A DNA stretch of 64,000 nt from Paenibacillus terrae (GCF_005217525.1 NZ_PNXQ01000012.1:419010-483009), one strand, 5' to 3'; positions 47,374 through 56,360 are shown, counted from the stretch's first letter. Numbers and translations are program-made. The notes: a model not told the origin generated them from the sequence alone.

Positions 47374-49295
47374 GTGCGATTGCAGGAATATACAGCTTCG
47401 GACATAAGCCCGTCTGCACCGAAGAAGGCGGTAAAATGATGCAAGCTCTGCGAAAATATCCCGCCGACCGCGTTTGCGCCTGGTGTGAGGGTTCTATATT
47501 CTTGGGCTGCCACGCGCAGCATGTGACACCGGAATCCATCCATGAGCGTCTCCCTTTTTATGACGAGGAACGGAATTTGGCAATTACGGCGGATGCGATT
47601 ATTGACAATCGATCCGAGCTGTTTGAACGGCTGGGGGTGGGACAGGAACGGCGGCAAGACATCACGGACAGCGAGTTAATTTTGCTGGCATACGACAAAT
47701 GGGCGCTCGACGCGGCCCGCTATCTGATAGGCGATTTTGCCTTTGTCATTTGGGATGCCGGGCTGCACAGGTTATATGGCGCTCGTGATATGGCAGGAAG
47801 CCGCACACTGTATACATACGAACATGACCGAGGGTTTGCATTCAGTACAGTAGTAGCCCCTCTTCTGACGTTGCCTTCCCTGCGAAAAGAATTGCATGAG
47901 CCGTGGCTGGCGGAATTTCTGTCGATCCGCGCCATGCAGGAATCCGTCGATATTGGGACAACTGGCTACAAGCATATAAACCAGCTCCCGCCCGCCCATT
48001 GGTTCACCATGGAGGAGGGAAAGTCAACCATCCATAAATATGCATCTCTGGATGATGTGGAGCCGCTGCGGCTCAAAACCGGCGGCGAGTACGTGGAGGC
48101 TTTTCGCGAGGTATTCTCACAGGCGGTGAATGCCAGATTGCGCACGCATCGTGGGGTGGGAGCGGCCTTGAGTGGCGGTCTGGATTCCGGTGCGGTTGCC
48201 AGCTTTGCCGCGCCGTCGCTGCGATTGCAGCAAAAGCCTCTTCATGCGTACAGCTATGTGCCCGTACAGGATTTTACGGATTGGACACCATCGACACTGC
48301 TGGCGAATGAACGGGCTTATATCCAATCCACGGCTCGATATGTGGGCAACATTCACGAAAATTACCTGGATTTTGAGGGGAAAAGCCCATTTTCAGAAAT
48401 TGATATCTGGCTGGAATTGATGGAAGCTCCCTATAAATATTTTGAAAATTCGTTCTGGATCAGAGGCTTTTATGAAAAAGCACAGGAACAAAATGTGGGT
48501 GTGCTGTTAACCGGAGCGCGAGGTAATTTTACCATTTCGTGGGGGCCTGCGCTGGACTATTATGCCCGTCAGCTTCGTCGTTTGCACTGGCTGCAATCTT
48601 TTCAGGGATTGTGGCAGTACAGCAAGCTGACCGGAAGGCGAGTATCGCATTTATTACCCGTGATGCTGAAGAAAGCGACCTCGCTCGATTCTCGTTCCTG
48701 GTTACGCGGCGGTAATCGGAGTCCGGTTCCTTCGCTCATTCACCCGGAGTTTGCCAAGCGGATGAATGTGGAGGACATTCCGACTTTGAGTGGAACCGGG
48801 TGGATGAAGAATGCAGATCAGGCGAGAAAAGAGAAGTTCACGAATTTGGCGATTGCGAACAAAAATGGTGTGGTTGCGACCAAGCTGTCGCTGCGTTACG
48901 GACTGTGGGAACGTGATCCGACCGGAGACAGCCGGGTGATCCGCTTTTGCCTGTCGGTGCCCTTTGAGCAATACGTGCAAAACGGCCGGGATCGCGCACT
49001 TATTCGCGGAGCCATGCGGGATTATTTGCCCGATGATGTCCGGTTAAACCAGCGTGTACGCGGTGTCCAGCCTGCGGATTGGCTGCACCGTATGCTCCCC
49101 TGCTGGGAGACGTTTATGGGGGAACTTCAACTGCTGTGCCATGATTTACATGCCGCCGAATTTCTGAATATCGATGTCATTAAAACGGCTATGGCGAAGT
49201 TTCGTCAACCGCGACCAGAGCAGGCGTCCGATCCCAACCTACGATTGCTGATGCACAGTCTGATTGTGTACCGCTTTATACGCGGATTTAACTGA
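47370..49295 (+). CDS. Lasso cyclase (asparagine synthetase homologue)
   Basis: 641-aa ATP-dependent enzyme that activates the Asp/Glu side chain of the core and closes the isopeptide ring. The N-terminal glutaminase-like domain begins SAIAGIYSFG, without the Cys2 nucleophile, as expected for lasso cyclases. The synthetase half has the PP-loop GAALSGGLDSGAVASFA near residue 265-280 and KLSLRYGLWERDPTGDSRVIRFCLSV near 510. GTG start overlaps the sulfotransferase stop. The precursor gene lies 54 bases downstream. Confidence 0.93.
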   Translation: MSAIAGIYSFGHKPVCTEEGGKMMQALRKYPADRVCAWCEGSIFLGCHAQHVTPESIHERLPFYDEERNLAITADAIIDNRSELFERLGVGQERRQDITDSELILLAYDKWALDAARYLIGDFAFVIWDAGLHRLYGARDMAGSRTLYTYEHDRGFAFSTVVAPLLTLPSLRKELHEPWLAEFLSIRAMQESVDIGTTGYKHINQLPPAHWFTMEEGKSTIHKYASLDDVEPLRLKTGGEYVEAFREVFSQAVNARLRTHRGVGAALSGGLDSGAVASFAAPSLRLQQKPLHAYSYVPVQDFTDWTPSTLLANERAYIQSTARYVGNIHENYLDFEGKSPFSEIDIWLELMEAPYKYFENSFWIRGFYEKAQEQNVGVLLTGARGNFTISWGPALDYYARQLRRLHWLQSFQGLWQYSKLTGRRVSHLLPVMLKKATSLDSRSWLRGGNRSPVPSLIHPEFAKRMNVEDIPTLSGTGWMKNADQARKEKFTNLAIANKNGVVATKLSLRYGLWERDPTGDSRVIRFCLSVPFEQYVQNGRDRALIRGAMRDYLPDDVRLNQRVRGVQPADWLHRMLPCWETFMGELQLLCHDLHAAEFLNIDVIKTAMAKFRQPRPEQASDPNLRLLMHSLIVYRFIRGFN

Positions 49296-49349
49296 TGCGG
49301 TCTTATCCGGTAGGACAGATACGTCGCTCGTTGGAGGGGAGGTGATGAC

Positions 49350-49478
49350 ATGAGTAAAAAAGAATGGCAAGAGCCAACCATAGAGGCGCTGGATATTAAC
49401 CAGACGATGGCAGGTAAGGGCTGGAAACAGATTGACTGGGTATCTGACCATGATGCCGATCTGTATAATCCAAGCTAG
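49350..49478 (+). CDS. Lasso peptide precursor
   Basis: 42-aa ORF below the usual size cut-off, with GGAGGTGA before its ATG. The 20-residue leader MSKKEWQEPTIEALDINQTM has W6, P9 and I11 in the spacing of the RRE recognition motif (YxxPxL) and the conserved Thr at -2. The predicted core starts AGKGWKQID, giving a nine-residue ring between Ala1 and Asp9. A 13-residue acidic tail follows, ending in NPS, with a C-terminal Ser. Ring and terminal Ser match paeninodin, whose last Ser is phosphorylated. The neighbouring kinase is consistent with this. Confidence 0.92.
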   Translation: MSKKEWQEPTIEALDINQTMAGKGWKQIDWVSDHDADLYNPS

Positions 49479-49503
49479 AGAGTGGCAATTATTCAATACA
49501 CAG

Positions 49504-49561
49504 CCGTCTTTATTTCTTGGGGTTTGAAGGCTTTGCTCGAAGAAATAAAGGCGGGATTTTT
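49504..49561 (+). terminator. Terminator-like hairpin after the lasso precursor
   Basis: CCGTCTTTATTTCTT (49504-49518) pairs over 15 bases, with one G-T pair, with AAGAAATAAAGGCGG (49540-49554), then GATTTTT. It lies inside the operon between the precursor and the kinase gene. Partial termination here would give more precursor than enzyme transcripts. Confidence 0.82.
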
Positions 49562-49575
49562 AAAGGGCAGAGGGA

Positions 49576-50649
49576 GTGAGTCCTATCGTGCATGACAGGA
49601 GTACCAATGTTAACCTGACGATGTATACAGCCTTTGGACTCAAACTTGCCAGCGAGCTGTATCTGCCTGAATTGATACCCGCAGCACCGGGAGCGGTGGA
49701 GGATGTGGTCATTCGTCAGACTGATTTGACAGCATGGAGCGATCAGTTGGAGCAGGCTAATTTTGTGATGCAGGGTGAGCGCTTTATGTTCTATATACCG
49801 GACACAGCCATTTACGCCGTCAGGAGAGGCAGGGAAATTGAAGTATGTTCTTACTCCGGTGCTGATCCGGACACGGTAAGGTTGTTTGTGCTGGGCACAT
49901 GTATGGGTGTCCTTCTGATGCAGAGAGGGATAGTGCCTATTCACGGGAGTGCGGTAGTTATCCGAGGTAGGGCCTATGCTTTTGTAGGCGAATCGGGAGC
50001 AGGTAAATCGACGCTGGCTGCTGCTTTTACCCAGGCAGGGTATCGGATAGTCAGTGATGATGTTATTGCTATGCAAGCTACGGCTTCCAAAACCATAGTC
50101 TATCCGGCTTACCCACAGCAAAAGTTGGGTCTGGAAAGCTTGCTCCAACTGGAGGCTTTACAGGGTAATAGGCATGCACACAAAAGCAATCACGGGCTTG
50201 TTTTAATGGACGGCAATCCTGCGATGCTCAAATATGGACATTTGCGTAAGCTTACAGGTGAACTGAATAAATATGCCGTGCCGAGAGTGGACTACTTCTA
50301 CAACAAACCGCTTCCCTTGGGAGGTGTATTCGAGCTGGTGGCAGAGTCTCCAAATCGTGAGTTCCAATGTGAAGGGAAGTTGCCGGCGGTTATGGAACAA
50401 CCTTTGAACATGCTGGAGTGCTTGCATACGTTATTGCTTCATACATATCGCAGGGTGATCATTCCGCGAATGAGTCTGGGTGAATGGCATTTTGGAACGG
50501 TAGCCCAGGTGGCCCGGCAGGTGGAGGGCTGGCGACTACTGAGGGATAGCTCTGCTTTTACCGCGTCCGAGGTTGTACACCGGGTACTTGATATCATTTG
50601 TAAGGAGGAAAACAGCTGTGGCAGCTACTCATTCCATGAAGGATCATGA
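49576..50649 (+). CDS. Lasso-peptide kinase (HPr kinase-like)
   Basis: 357-aa homologue of the HPr kinase/phosphorylase fold, as in the paeninodin kinase that phosphorylates the C-terminal Ser of the precursor. P-loop AFVGESGAGKSTLAAAF at about residues 136-152, preceded by IVPIHGSAVVIRGRAY (His in the catalytic region), then GYRIVSDDVIAMQA with an Asp pair expected to bind metal. Start GTG 49576; a GTG at 49588 is an alternative. It overlaps the next gene by 32 bases. Confidence 0.88.
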   Translation: MSPIVHDRSTNVNLTMYTAFGLKLASELYLPELIPAAPGAVEDVVIRQTDLTAWSDQLEQANFVMQGERFMFYIPDTAIYAVRRGREIEVCSYSGADPDTVRLFVLGTCMGVLLMQRGIVPIHGSAVVIRGRAYAFVGESGAGKSTLAAAFTQAGYRIVSDDVIAMQATASKTIVYPAYPQQKLGLESLLQLEALQGNRHAHKSNHGLVLMDGNPAMLKYGHLRKLTGELNKYAVPRVDYFYNKPLPLGGVFELVAESPNREFQCEGKLPAVMEQPLNMLECLHTLLLHTYRRVIIPRMSLGEWHFGTVAQVARQVEGWRLLRDSSAFTASEVVHRVLDIICKEENSCGSYSFHEGS

Positions 50650-50920
50650 CCGTGTCATTCACGGTGAGGAAGTCTATGTCAGTGACATGGACGGGGAAAA
50701 GGTCATGATGAGCATCAACACAGGAAAATATTATAATCTCGGCTTCACGGGAGGCCGAATCTGGGAGCTGGCGGAATCCTGCCCTTCACTGGGGGAGATC
50801 GTAGCTGCTTTGACGGATGAATATGAAGTGGACGAAGAACGGTGCAGACAGCAGGTACATACCTTTGTGGCTGAACTGGAACGGGAAGGACTGCTAAAGC
50901 TTCTGAGGGAGACGGTTTAA
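50618..50920 (+). CDS. RRE (PqqD-like) lasso protein B1
   Basis: 100-aa precursor-recognition element that binds the leader and delivers it to the peptidase. PqqD-type fold: VIHGEEVYVSDMDGEKVMMSINTGKYYNLGFTGGRIWELA is the family core, followed by DEYEVDEERCRQQVHTFVAELEREGLL. The open frame begins at 50573 inside the kinase gene. The GTG at 50618, nine bases after AAGGAGG, is the clear start. Confidence 0.92.
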   Translation: MAATHSMKDHDRVIHGEEVYVSDMDGEKVMMSINTGKYYNLGFTGGRIWELAESCPSLGEIVAALTDEYEVDEERCRQQVHTFVAELEREGLLKLLRETV

Positions 50921-50921
50921 A

Positions 50922-52574
50922 ATGTGGATTCAACGCCTTCGGCGTCTATCCCCGGAGATCAGGAGACTGCTGCCGGAAGCCTGGCTGCAACTCGGATGGG
51001 CGCGTCTTCACCAGCATCGTCCATTTGAAGATTATGCACGCGGTTGGGGAATACGTATGGAAGAAACCTCTTGGGAGTGTGATGCCCGGCAGAAGCAAGA
51101 CGTTCGGCATATTTCACATGCGGTGGAGCTGGCAAGCCGTTATACCCCTTGGCACAGTAGCTGTCTTGTGCAGGCTGTTGCCGCAATGACGTTGCTGGGT
51201 CGCAGAAAGCTGGACTGCACGCTGTATCTTGGCACAGCCAAGAATGCTGCGGGACGTTTGGCGGCACATGCCTGGGTGCGGAGCGGACCGATTTATGTTA
51301 CGGGCGAACGAGAGATGGGGGCGTTTACCGTAGTGGGTACCTTCGGCAGGCGTGCTGTGACGGACCAAAATACGAAGATTGCTGAAAGCATGTCCACCCA
51401 TACAGCTCTGAAATCTGACCGCTGGAATGAGGATCAGGAATTAACGCTGCTGCTCTTTTTACTGCGAAAAGATGCCACTTCAAGGCTGGATACAATCGAT
51501 GCTGGTGATCTGCATGGATTGGATTGGGCCCGCTTGCTACGGCTGGCAGAACACCATCGGGTGGTACCTGCGGTATATCTTCGGTTGAAAAGAATAAATC
51601 ATCCAGCCATCCCCGCTGAAATGCTGCGCAACCTTCAGGCGCAATATCACCGGAACACCCTGCGTATGTTGCACCTGCAAGCGGAAGCCGGGCGGGTGAC
51701 TGGGCTGCTCATGAATCATGGCATCCGTGTACTTATGCTCAAGGGTCCTGCCTTGGCGCAGCAATTGTACGGGGATGTTTCCCTGCGTACCTCCAAGGAC
51801 GTAGACTTACTCATTGCTCCGGGCGATATGGATATGGCGGAGCAATGGATGCAGGAAGCCGGGTATGTACCCAAAAGCGGAGAAGCGCGTGTCCTGGGCA
51901 GTTGGAAATGGAAGGACCATCATGCATCCTTTCTTCATCCGCATAAGCGGGTAGAGATAGAGCTGCATTGGCGGCTCCACCCGGATGCAGGCGGAGAACC
52001 TTCTTTTGAGGACCTGTGGAAACACAGGCAAACCGATGAAGTCACAGCCACAGGAGTACCCTGTATGTACACGCTTGGCAGCGAGCACCAGTTTCTGTAC
52101 CTTAGCGCACACGGGGCGCGTCACGGCTGGTTCAGGCTGCGCTGGCTGGTGGACATCGACAGGCTTGCGGTACGCGCCGTCGATTGGGAGGCGCTTCTGC
52201 CGATGATGCGCCGATATGGGGGCCTGCCTGCGGGCGGGCAGGCTTGGGCGCTCGCCGCTGCGCTGCTGGGCACCTCGATACCGGAGCCGCTGCGTCAGGT
52301 AGCGGCTACACGGCTGGCGCACAGGCTCGCGCTGAGCGCGCTGGACTTCATTCAGGCCAGCGACCCGGTAGCCGAACCAACGATCCAACAGCCAACCAGT
52401 CGATCCTATTTGCTCTCCCTAAAGGAGCCGAGCCACCGATTGCTGTACCTGATCAGCCGTTTGCTTCCTTCTACGGGCGATCCGGCCGTTTTACCGCTGC
52501 CTCGCCAGTTACATTTTCTGTACATCCCTCTACGTCCATTTCTCTGGCTAAAACGGCGATTCTCAAAGCACTGA
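50922..52574 (+). CDS. Lasso leader peptidase B2 fused to a nucleotidyltransferase domain
   Basis: 550 aa. Residues ~1-150 are a B2 transglutaminase-like peptidase: the catalytic Cys is in YTPWHSSCLVQAVAAMTLLG (about residue 80), and the His in LAAHAWVRSG. Residues ~165-500 are an NTP_transf_5-type nucleotidyltransferase with VLMLKGPALAQQLYGD and RTSKDVDLLI (Asp-x-Asp). In the paeninodin-type clusters I know, the nucleotidyltransferase is a separate gene linked to further modification of the phosphate, so the fusion is notable. Coupled one base after B1. Confidence 0.88.
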   Translation: MWIQRLRRLSPEIRRLLPEAWLQLGWARLHQHRPFEDYARGWGIRMEETSWECDARQKQDVRHISHAVELASRYTPWHSSCLVQAVAAMTLLGRRKLDCTLYLGTAKNAAGRLAAHAWVRSGPIYVTGEREMGAFTVVGTFGRRAVTDQNTKIAESMSTHTALKSDRWNEDQELTLLLFLLRKDATSRLDTIDAGDLHGLDWARLLRLAEHHRVVPAVYLRLKRINHPAIPAEMLRNLQAQYHRNTLRMLHLQAEAGRVTGLLMNHGIRVLMLKGPALAQQLYGDVSLRTSKDVDLLIAPGDMDMAEQWMQEAGYVPKSGEARVLGSWKWKDHHASFLHPHKRVEIELHWRLHPDAGGEPSFEDLWKHRQTDEVTATGVPCMYTLGSEHQFLYLSAHGARHGWFRLRWLVDIDRLAVRAVDWEALLPMMRRYGGLPAGGQAWALAAALLGTSIPEPLRQVAATRLAHRLALSALDFIQASDPVAEPTIQQPTSRSYLLSLKEPSHRLLYLISRLLPSTGDPAVLPLPRQLHFLYIPLRPFLWLKRRFSKH

Positions 52575-52594
52575 CCTGATAAGGAGCGTGCATT

Positions 52595-54469
52595 ATGTAC
52601 CACCTGCGATTATATATGACTAAGCTGTATGCCGTGAACGGCGGTGCGTTATTTCTCAATATTGGATGTATGATCATCGTCAGCTTGCTGGAGGGGTTGG
52701 GTATTTACATGCTTGTTCCCATGCTGGCGGCTATCGGCATATTTGGCGGTCATGCAGGGATGGCCATCCTGTCAGGCGGATTGGATCATTTCTTGTCAAA
52801 CATCCCTAAAAGCTGGCTGTTGCCGGGAATGCTGTTGCTTTTTGCGTTGCTACTCATAGGGCAGGCTCTGCTTCAGCGTTACCAGTCCATTCTGAATTCA
52901 CGGATTCAGCAACGATTCATGCGTTCCCTTCGAATAGATGTATATACCTCCTTTATGAAGGCCCAATGGACTTTTTATTTGCGTCAGCGGAAGTCTGATT
53001 TCAGCCATGTGATGACAACCGAGCTGGCGCGTGTCAGTCAGGGAACCAATTTGCTCCTTCAGCTCACCACAGCCGTTATTTTTACGCTGATCCAGATTGC
53101 GCTGGCTTTTTGGCTGTCTCCTTCTTTAACCGGACTGGTGTTTCTGTGCGGATTGGGGCTGTTTGTCGTGTTTCGCAGATCCATTCAAAACGCTAAACAA
53201 CTGGGCGACCGTACCACCGAGCTGTCGCAGGTTTATTTTGCCGGAATTACCGACCATATGAACGGGATGAAGGATATTAAAAGCAATCTGCTGGAAGCCG
53301 CGAATATAGACTGGTTTCGCTCCTTGACCCAACGGATGGAGGACAATACAACCCAGTTTGTACGGCAGAACGCAACCACACAATTTTTTCATCGCACAGC
53401 CGCTGCTGTATTTGTTGCTTGCATTATGTTTGTATCACTGCAATGGCTACATGTCTCTCCTGAAAAGTTGATTGTGCTCATCCTTATATTTTCCCGCTTA
53501 TGGCCAAGGTTTGCCCTTATTCAAGCGAGCCTGGAATATATCATGTCCATGCTGTCTGCCTTTGAAAGTGTGACCAAGGTACAGCAGGAATGCGAAGCTT
53601 TCTCAGATCCGTCGCTAACGGCACTTACAACCTTTGAGACTCGCGTTTCAAGCGTTCTATCGGCAACCCATCAATCTGTATTAGCATCTACAACTTCATC
53701 TGTACGCCAACCCTTGTATCTACGTACAGGCATTGAATGCAGTGGTCTGGATTATCGGTATGAGGGTACAGCAGCGCTTGCATTACACCAAATAAATCTG
53801 TTCATCCCTGCTCGGGGAATGACGGCTATTGTGGGGAAATCGGGCGCAGGCAAAAGTACAATGGTTGACGTTCTGATGGGATTTTTACGACCAACTCAGG
53901 GCCAGATTAAAATAGACGGACATATACTGGACGACGAGTTGTTGCCACAGTGGCGGCAATCGTTTGGCTATGTGTCGCAGGACCCTTTTTTATTCCATGC
54001 CACCGTCCGTGAAAATTTGAAGCTGGCGGATGCGGATGCGAGCGAGCAGCAGTTATGGGAAGCGTTACATTTTGCAGCCGCAGACGGGTTTGTTGCCAGA
54101 TTGCCCGAAGGACTGGACACGGTAATCGGGGATCGCGGCATTCGTCTGTCAGGAGGGGAACGTCAGCGGCTAGTGTTGGCAAGAGCTGTCCTGCATCGTC
54201 CTCCAGTACTCATTCTGGATGAGGCGACAAGTGCGCTGGATGGAGAGCATGAAGCCGATATTCAGGCGGCGCTGGAGCGGATGAAAGGTCAAATGACGCT
54301 GATCGTCATTGCCCATCGACTGTCGACCATCCGTCATGCCGATCAGATTGTCGTTCTGGAGCAGGGAGAGATTATACAGCAGGGGAATTACCGTCAATTG
54401 GTGCAGGAGGAGCGGGGGGCGTTCAGTCAACTGCTGTCTTACCAAAGCAGTGTGTTCTCCACCCCTTAG
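52595..54469 (+). CDS. ABC exporter with fused ATPase (lasso protein D)
   Basis: 624-aa half transporter that exports the mature peptide and often gives self-immunity. About six membrane segments in the first ~310 residues. The ATPase domain has Walker A IVGKSGAGKSTMVDVL, Q-loop FGYVSQDPFLFH, signature RLSGGERQRLVLARAV, Walker B VLILDEATSALDG and the switch His in VIAHRLSTIRH. A poorly conserved Ser/Thr-rich linker precedes the ATPase. No peptidase C39 domain is present, as expected because B2 removes the leader. The last gene of the cluster; ku converges 54 bases beyond. Confidence 0.92.
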   Translation: MYHLRLYMTKLYAVNGGALFLNIGCMIIVSLLEGLGIYMLVPMLAAIGIFGGHAGMAILSGGLDHFLSNIPKSWLLPGMLLLFALLLIGQALLQRYQSILNSRIQQRFMRSLRIDVYTSFMKAQWTFYLRQRKSDFSHVMTTELARVSQGTNLLLQLTTAVIFTLIQIALAFWLSPSLTGLVFLCGLGLFVVFRRSIQNAKQLGDRTTELSQVYFAGITDHMNGMKDIKSNLLEAANIDWFRSLTQRMEDNTTQFVRQNATTQFFHRTAAAVFVACIMFVSLQWLHVSPEKLIVLILIFSRLWPRFALIQASLEYIMSMLSAFESVTKVQQECEAFSDPSLTALTTFETRVSSVLSATHQSVLASTTSSVRQPLYLRTGIECSGLDYRYEGTAALALHQINLFIPARGMTAIVGKSGAGKSTMVDVLMGFLRPTQGQIKIDGHILDDELLPQWRQSFGYVSQDPFLFHATVRENLKLADADASEQQLWEALHFAAADGFVARLPEGLDTVIGDRGIRLSGGERQRLVLARAVLHRPPVLILDEATSALDGEHEADIQAALERMKGQMTLIVIAHRLSTIRHADQIVVLEQGEIIQQGNYRQLVQEERGAFSQLLSYQSSVFSTP

Positions 54470-54522
54470 CCTGTTCTGTTGACAATGCTTAACTCCCCAC
54501 TGGATATGGAATGGGCACAGTT

Positions 54523-55437
54523 TCAGGTTTCCTTGTGTTTGGCTGTGCTTCTTTTCTTTTTGATCGGAGTTGGAGAAACGGCATCTCCTGCCACTGCTTG
54601 TTGTGTTGTTGTGGCTGCTGCTTTACGCGCAGGGCGTTTTTTCACGTCAGGGCCGGGATCGGTAACGACAGGCTTCACTGCCTCGATGCTGGCCTGGAGT
54701 GCAGCCATCAAGTCCACGACATTGGCCTGTGGCTGGGACGGGGCGATTCGGATCTCTTCTCCAGCCACTTTATGCTGAATGAGATCCAGCAGCCGCTCGC
54801 GGTACTGGTCCGTGTATTTTGCTGCATCAAAAGGTGTAGATAGCTGCTCAATGAGCATTTTTGCCATGGTCAGTTCCTTCTCTTTAACTTCCTCCTGCCC
54901 TGGCAGATTAGGAACCTGGGACACTGGGCGAATTTCATCCGGGTAAAACATCGTCTCCACCGCCAAGCATTCATCCAGTACACGAATAGCCGCCAGACTG
55001 CTTTTGGATCGTATCGAGATTTGAGCAATGCCAATTTTTCCGGTATCCTTCATCGCATTCATAAGAAGCTTGTAAGCATTGGAGCCTGCCTGATCCGGGG
55101 ACAAATAATACGTTTTTTGAAAATAAATCGGATCAATCTCCTGCAAGTCCACAAAATCCAAAATAACGATATTTTTATCCGCTTGTCCGCTGATTTGCTC
55201 CAGTTCCTCCTTATCGAACATGACAAACTTCCCTTTTTCGTATTCATAGCCTTTTCCAATTTCCTCCCATTCGACCTCCTTGTCACAAACGGGACACTTT
55301 CGTACATAACTGAGCGGACTTCCGCATTCCTTGTGAATATAACGCATGGAAATATCCTTATCCTCTGTCGCCGAAAACATCTTAACAGGCACATGAACCA
55401 GCCCAAAGCTGATCGCGCCTTTCCAGACCGTATGCAT
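54523..55437 (-). CDS. ku: Ku DNA end-binding protein (NHEJ)
   Basis: 304-aa bacterial Ku, the homodimer that holds broken DNA ends and recruits the LigD polymerase and ligase. Core: HTVWKGAISFGLVHVPVKMFSATED, CGSPLSYVRKCPVCDKEVEWEEIGKGYEYEKGKFV is the conserved central region here quoted by its CPVCDK element, and FDAAKYTDQYRERLLDLI. A Lys/Arg-rich tail (VKKRPARKAA, IKKKRSTAKHKET) can bind DNA. The ATG at 55437 is about nine bases after AAAGGAGG; the 27 codons of open frame before it are not coding. Confidence 0.95.
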   Translation of the reverse strand: MHTVWKGAISFGLVHVPVKMFSATEDKDISMRYIHKECGSPLSYVRKCPVCDKEVEWEEIGKGYEYEKGKFVMFDKEELEQISGQADKNIVILDFVDLQEIDPIYFQKTYYLSPDQAGSNAYKLLMNAMKDTGKIGIAQISIRSKSSLAAIRVLDECLAVETMFYPDEIRPVSQVPNLPGQEEVKEKELTMAKMLIEQLSTPFDAAKYTDQYRERLLDLIQHKVAGEEIRIAPSQPQANVVDLMAALQASIEAVKPVVTDPGPDVKKRPARKAAATTTQQAVAGDAVSPTPIKKKRSTAKHKET

Positions 55438-55801
55438 ACCGCCAGTCCTCCTTTTCTTTAATCCGCATGTTGTATCCTTCGATTCCAACGCTTGGCTGTG
55501 AGCATATCCACTTTTCACTTAGATTTTTCACTTAGTATGCTTCGGAGGGCTACATCGCATAACACAATGATTTGAGGTTGTTAAGTTACATGGGTTATAT
55601 TAAGATAAGGAATAATAAATAATCTTGCCATTTTATAAGGAAGGAGTGTTCATGTCATGAAGAAAAGATCATTAAACTTTATATCTTTTGGATATGGATA
55701 CTCTACTGCTGTTTTTTTCTAAAATCATTTTTATGGGTGGAGTCTGCCTAAAAATGGTAGGAGAAACGGTAGAAAAATTTTAAAATGACGAGGTCGATAA
55801 A
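55438..55801. other. Gap between ku and the RidA-like gene
   Basis: AT-rich 364 bases. A short ORF of 21 codons at 55657-55722 follows GGAAGGAG and looks like a remnant. I see no terminator or RNA element. Divergent promoters for ku and the RidA-like gene presumably lie here. Confidence 0.35.
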
Positions 55802-56200
55802 ATGAAAAATGAAAAAATAACTAGAAAAAACCCGGCAGGTATGCCGAAACCAGTAGGGAATTACACACATATAACTAAAATTCCCAGAAATTCAGAGCTA
55901 TTCGTGACTTCAGGTCAAATCGGAGTAGATCAAAATGGCCAATTCCCAGAAAGCTTTAACCTACAAATCAGCAATACTTTTAATAACATTAAATCAGTTT
56001 TGGACGCCGAACAATTAACCGCTGACAATATTATTAAAGTAAATGTTTGGGCAACTGAGCAGATAGATTGGGATTACATGTATTCCCAATGGGAAAAGTT
56101 ATTCGGGAATGATTATCCTGCAATGACGATCGGCTACCTTACTGCTCTAGGATTGCCTGAAATAAAAATTGAAATTGAAATTTGGGCAGCTAAAGCATAA
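55802..56200 (+). CDS. RidA/YjgF-family protein lacking the catalytic Arg
   Basis: 132-aa member of the RidA/YER057c family: LFVTSGQIGVDQNGQFPESF, NIIKVNVWATEQIDWDYMYSQWEKLFG and IKIEIEIWAAKA. In true RidA imine deaminases an Arg precedes the last strand. Here the aligned segment reads PAMTIGYLTALGLPE, with Met, so classic imine hydrolysis is doubtful. The base composition is much richer in A and T than the neighbours, which hints at acquisition. Confidence 0.85.
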   Translation: MKNEKITRKNPAGMPKPVGNYTHITKIPRNSELFVTSGQIGVDQNGQFPESFNLQISNTFNNIKSVLDAEQLTADNIIKVNVWATEQIDWDYMYSQWEKLFGNDYPAMTIGYLTALGLPEIKIEIEIWAAKA

Positions 56201-56235
56201 AAATAATAACTCATTTATAGGATGGAATCATAGAT

Positions 56236-56270
56236 AGCCCCGGTCTTCGTGAGAAGCTGGGGCTGTTTTA
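56236..56270 (+). terminator. Terminator after the RidA-like gene
   Basis: AGCCCC at 56236-56241 and GGGGCT at 56259-56264 with an inner GTCTTC/GAAG stem, then GTTTTA. Confidence 0.75.
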
Positions 56271-56360
56271 TGTTTAAGCTCATGAAAAATCCGCTTGCGC
56301 ATGGTTACAGCTTTTTTGGTGCATAGTAAGGTATATCCGATTCAAAAGGAGGTACAATTT

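Noticed and set aside
54479..54843. Plus-strand open frames after the lasso exporter
   Set aside because: They lie antisense to ku, whose domain structure and ribosome binding site are clear.
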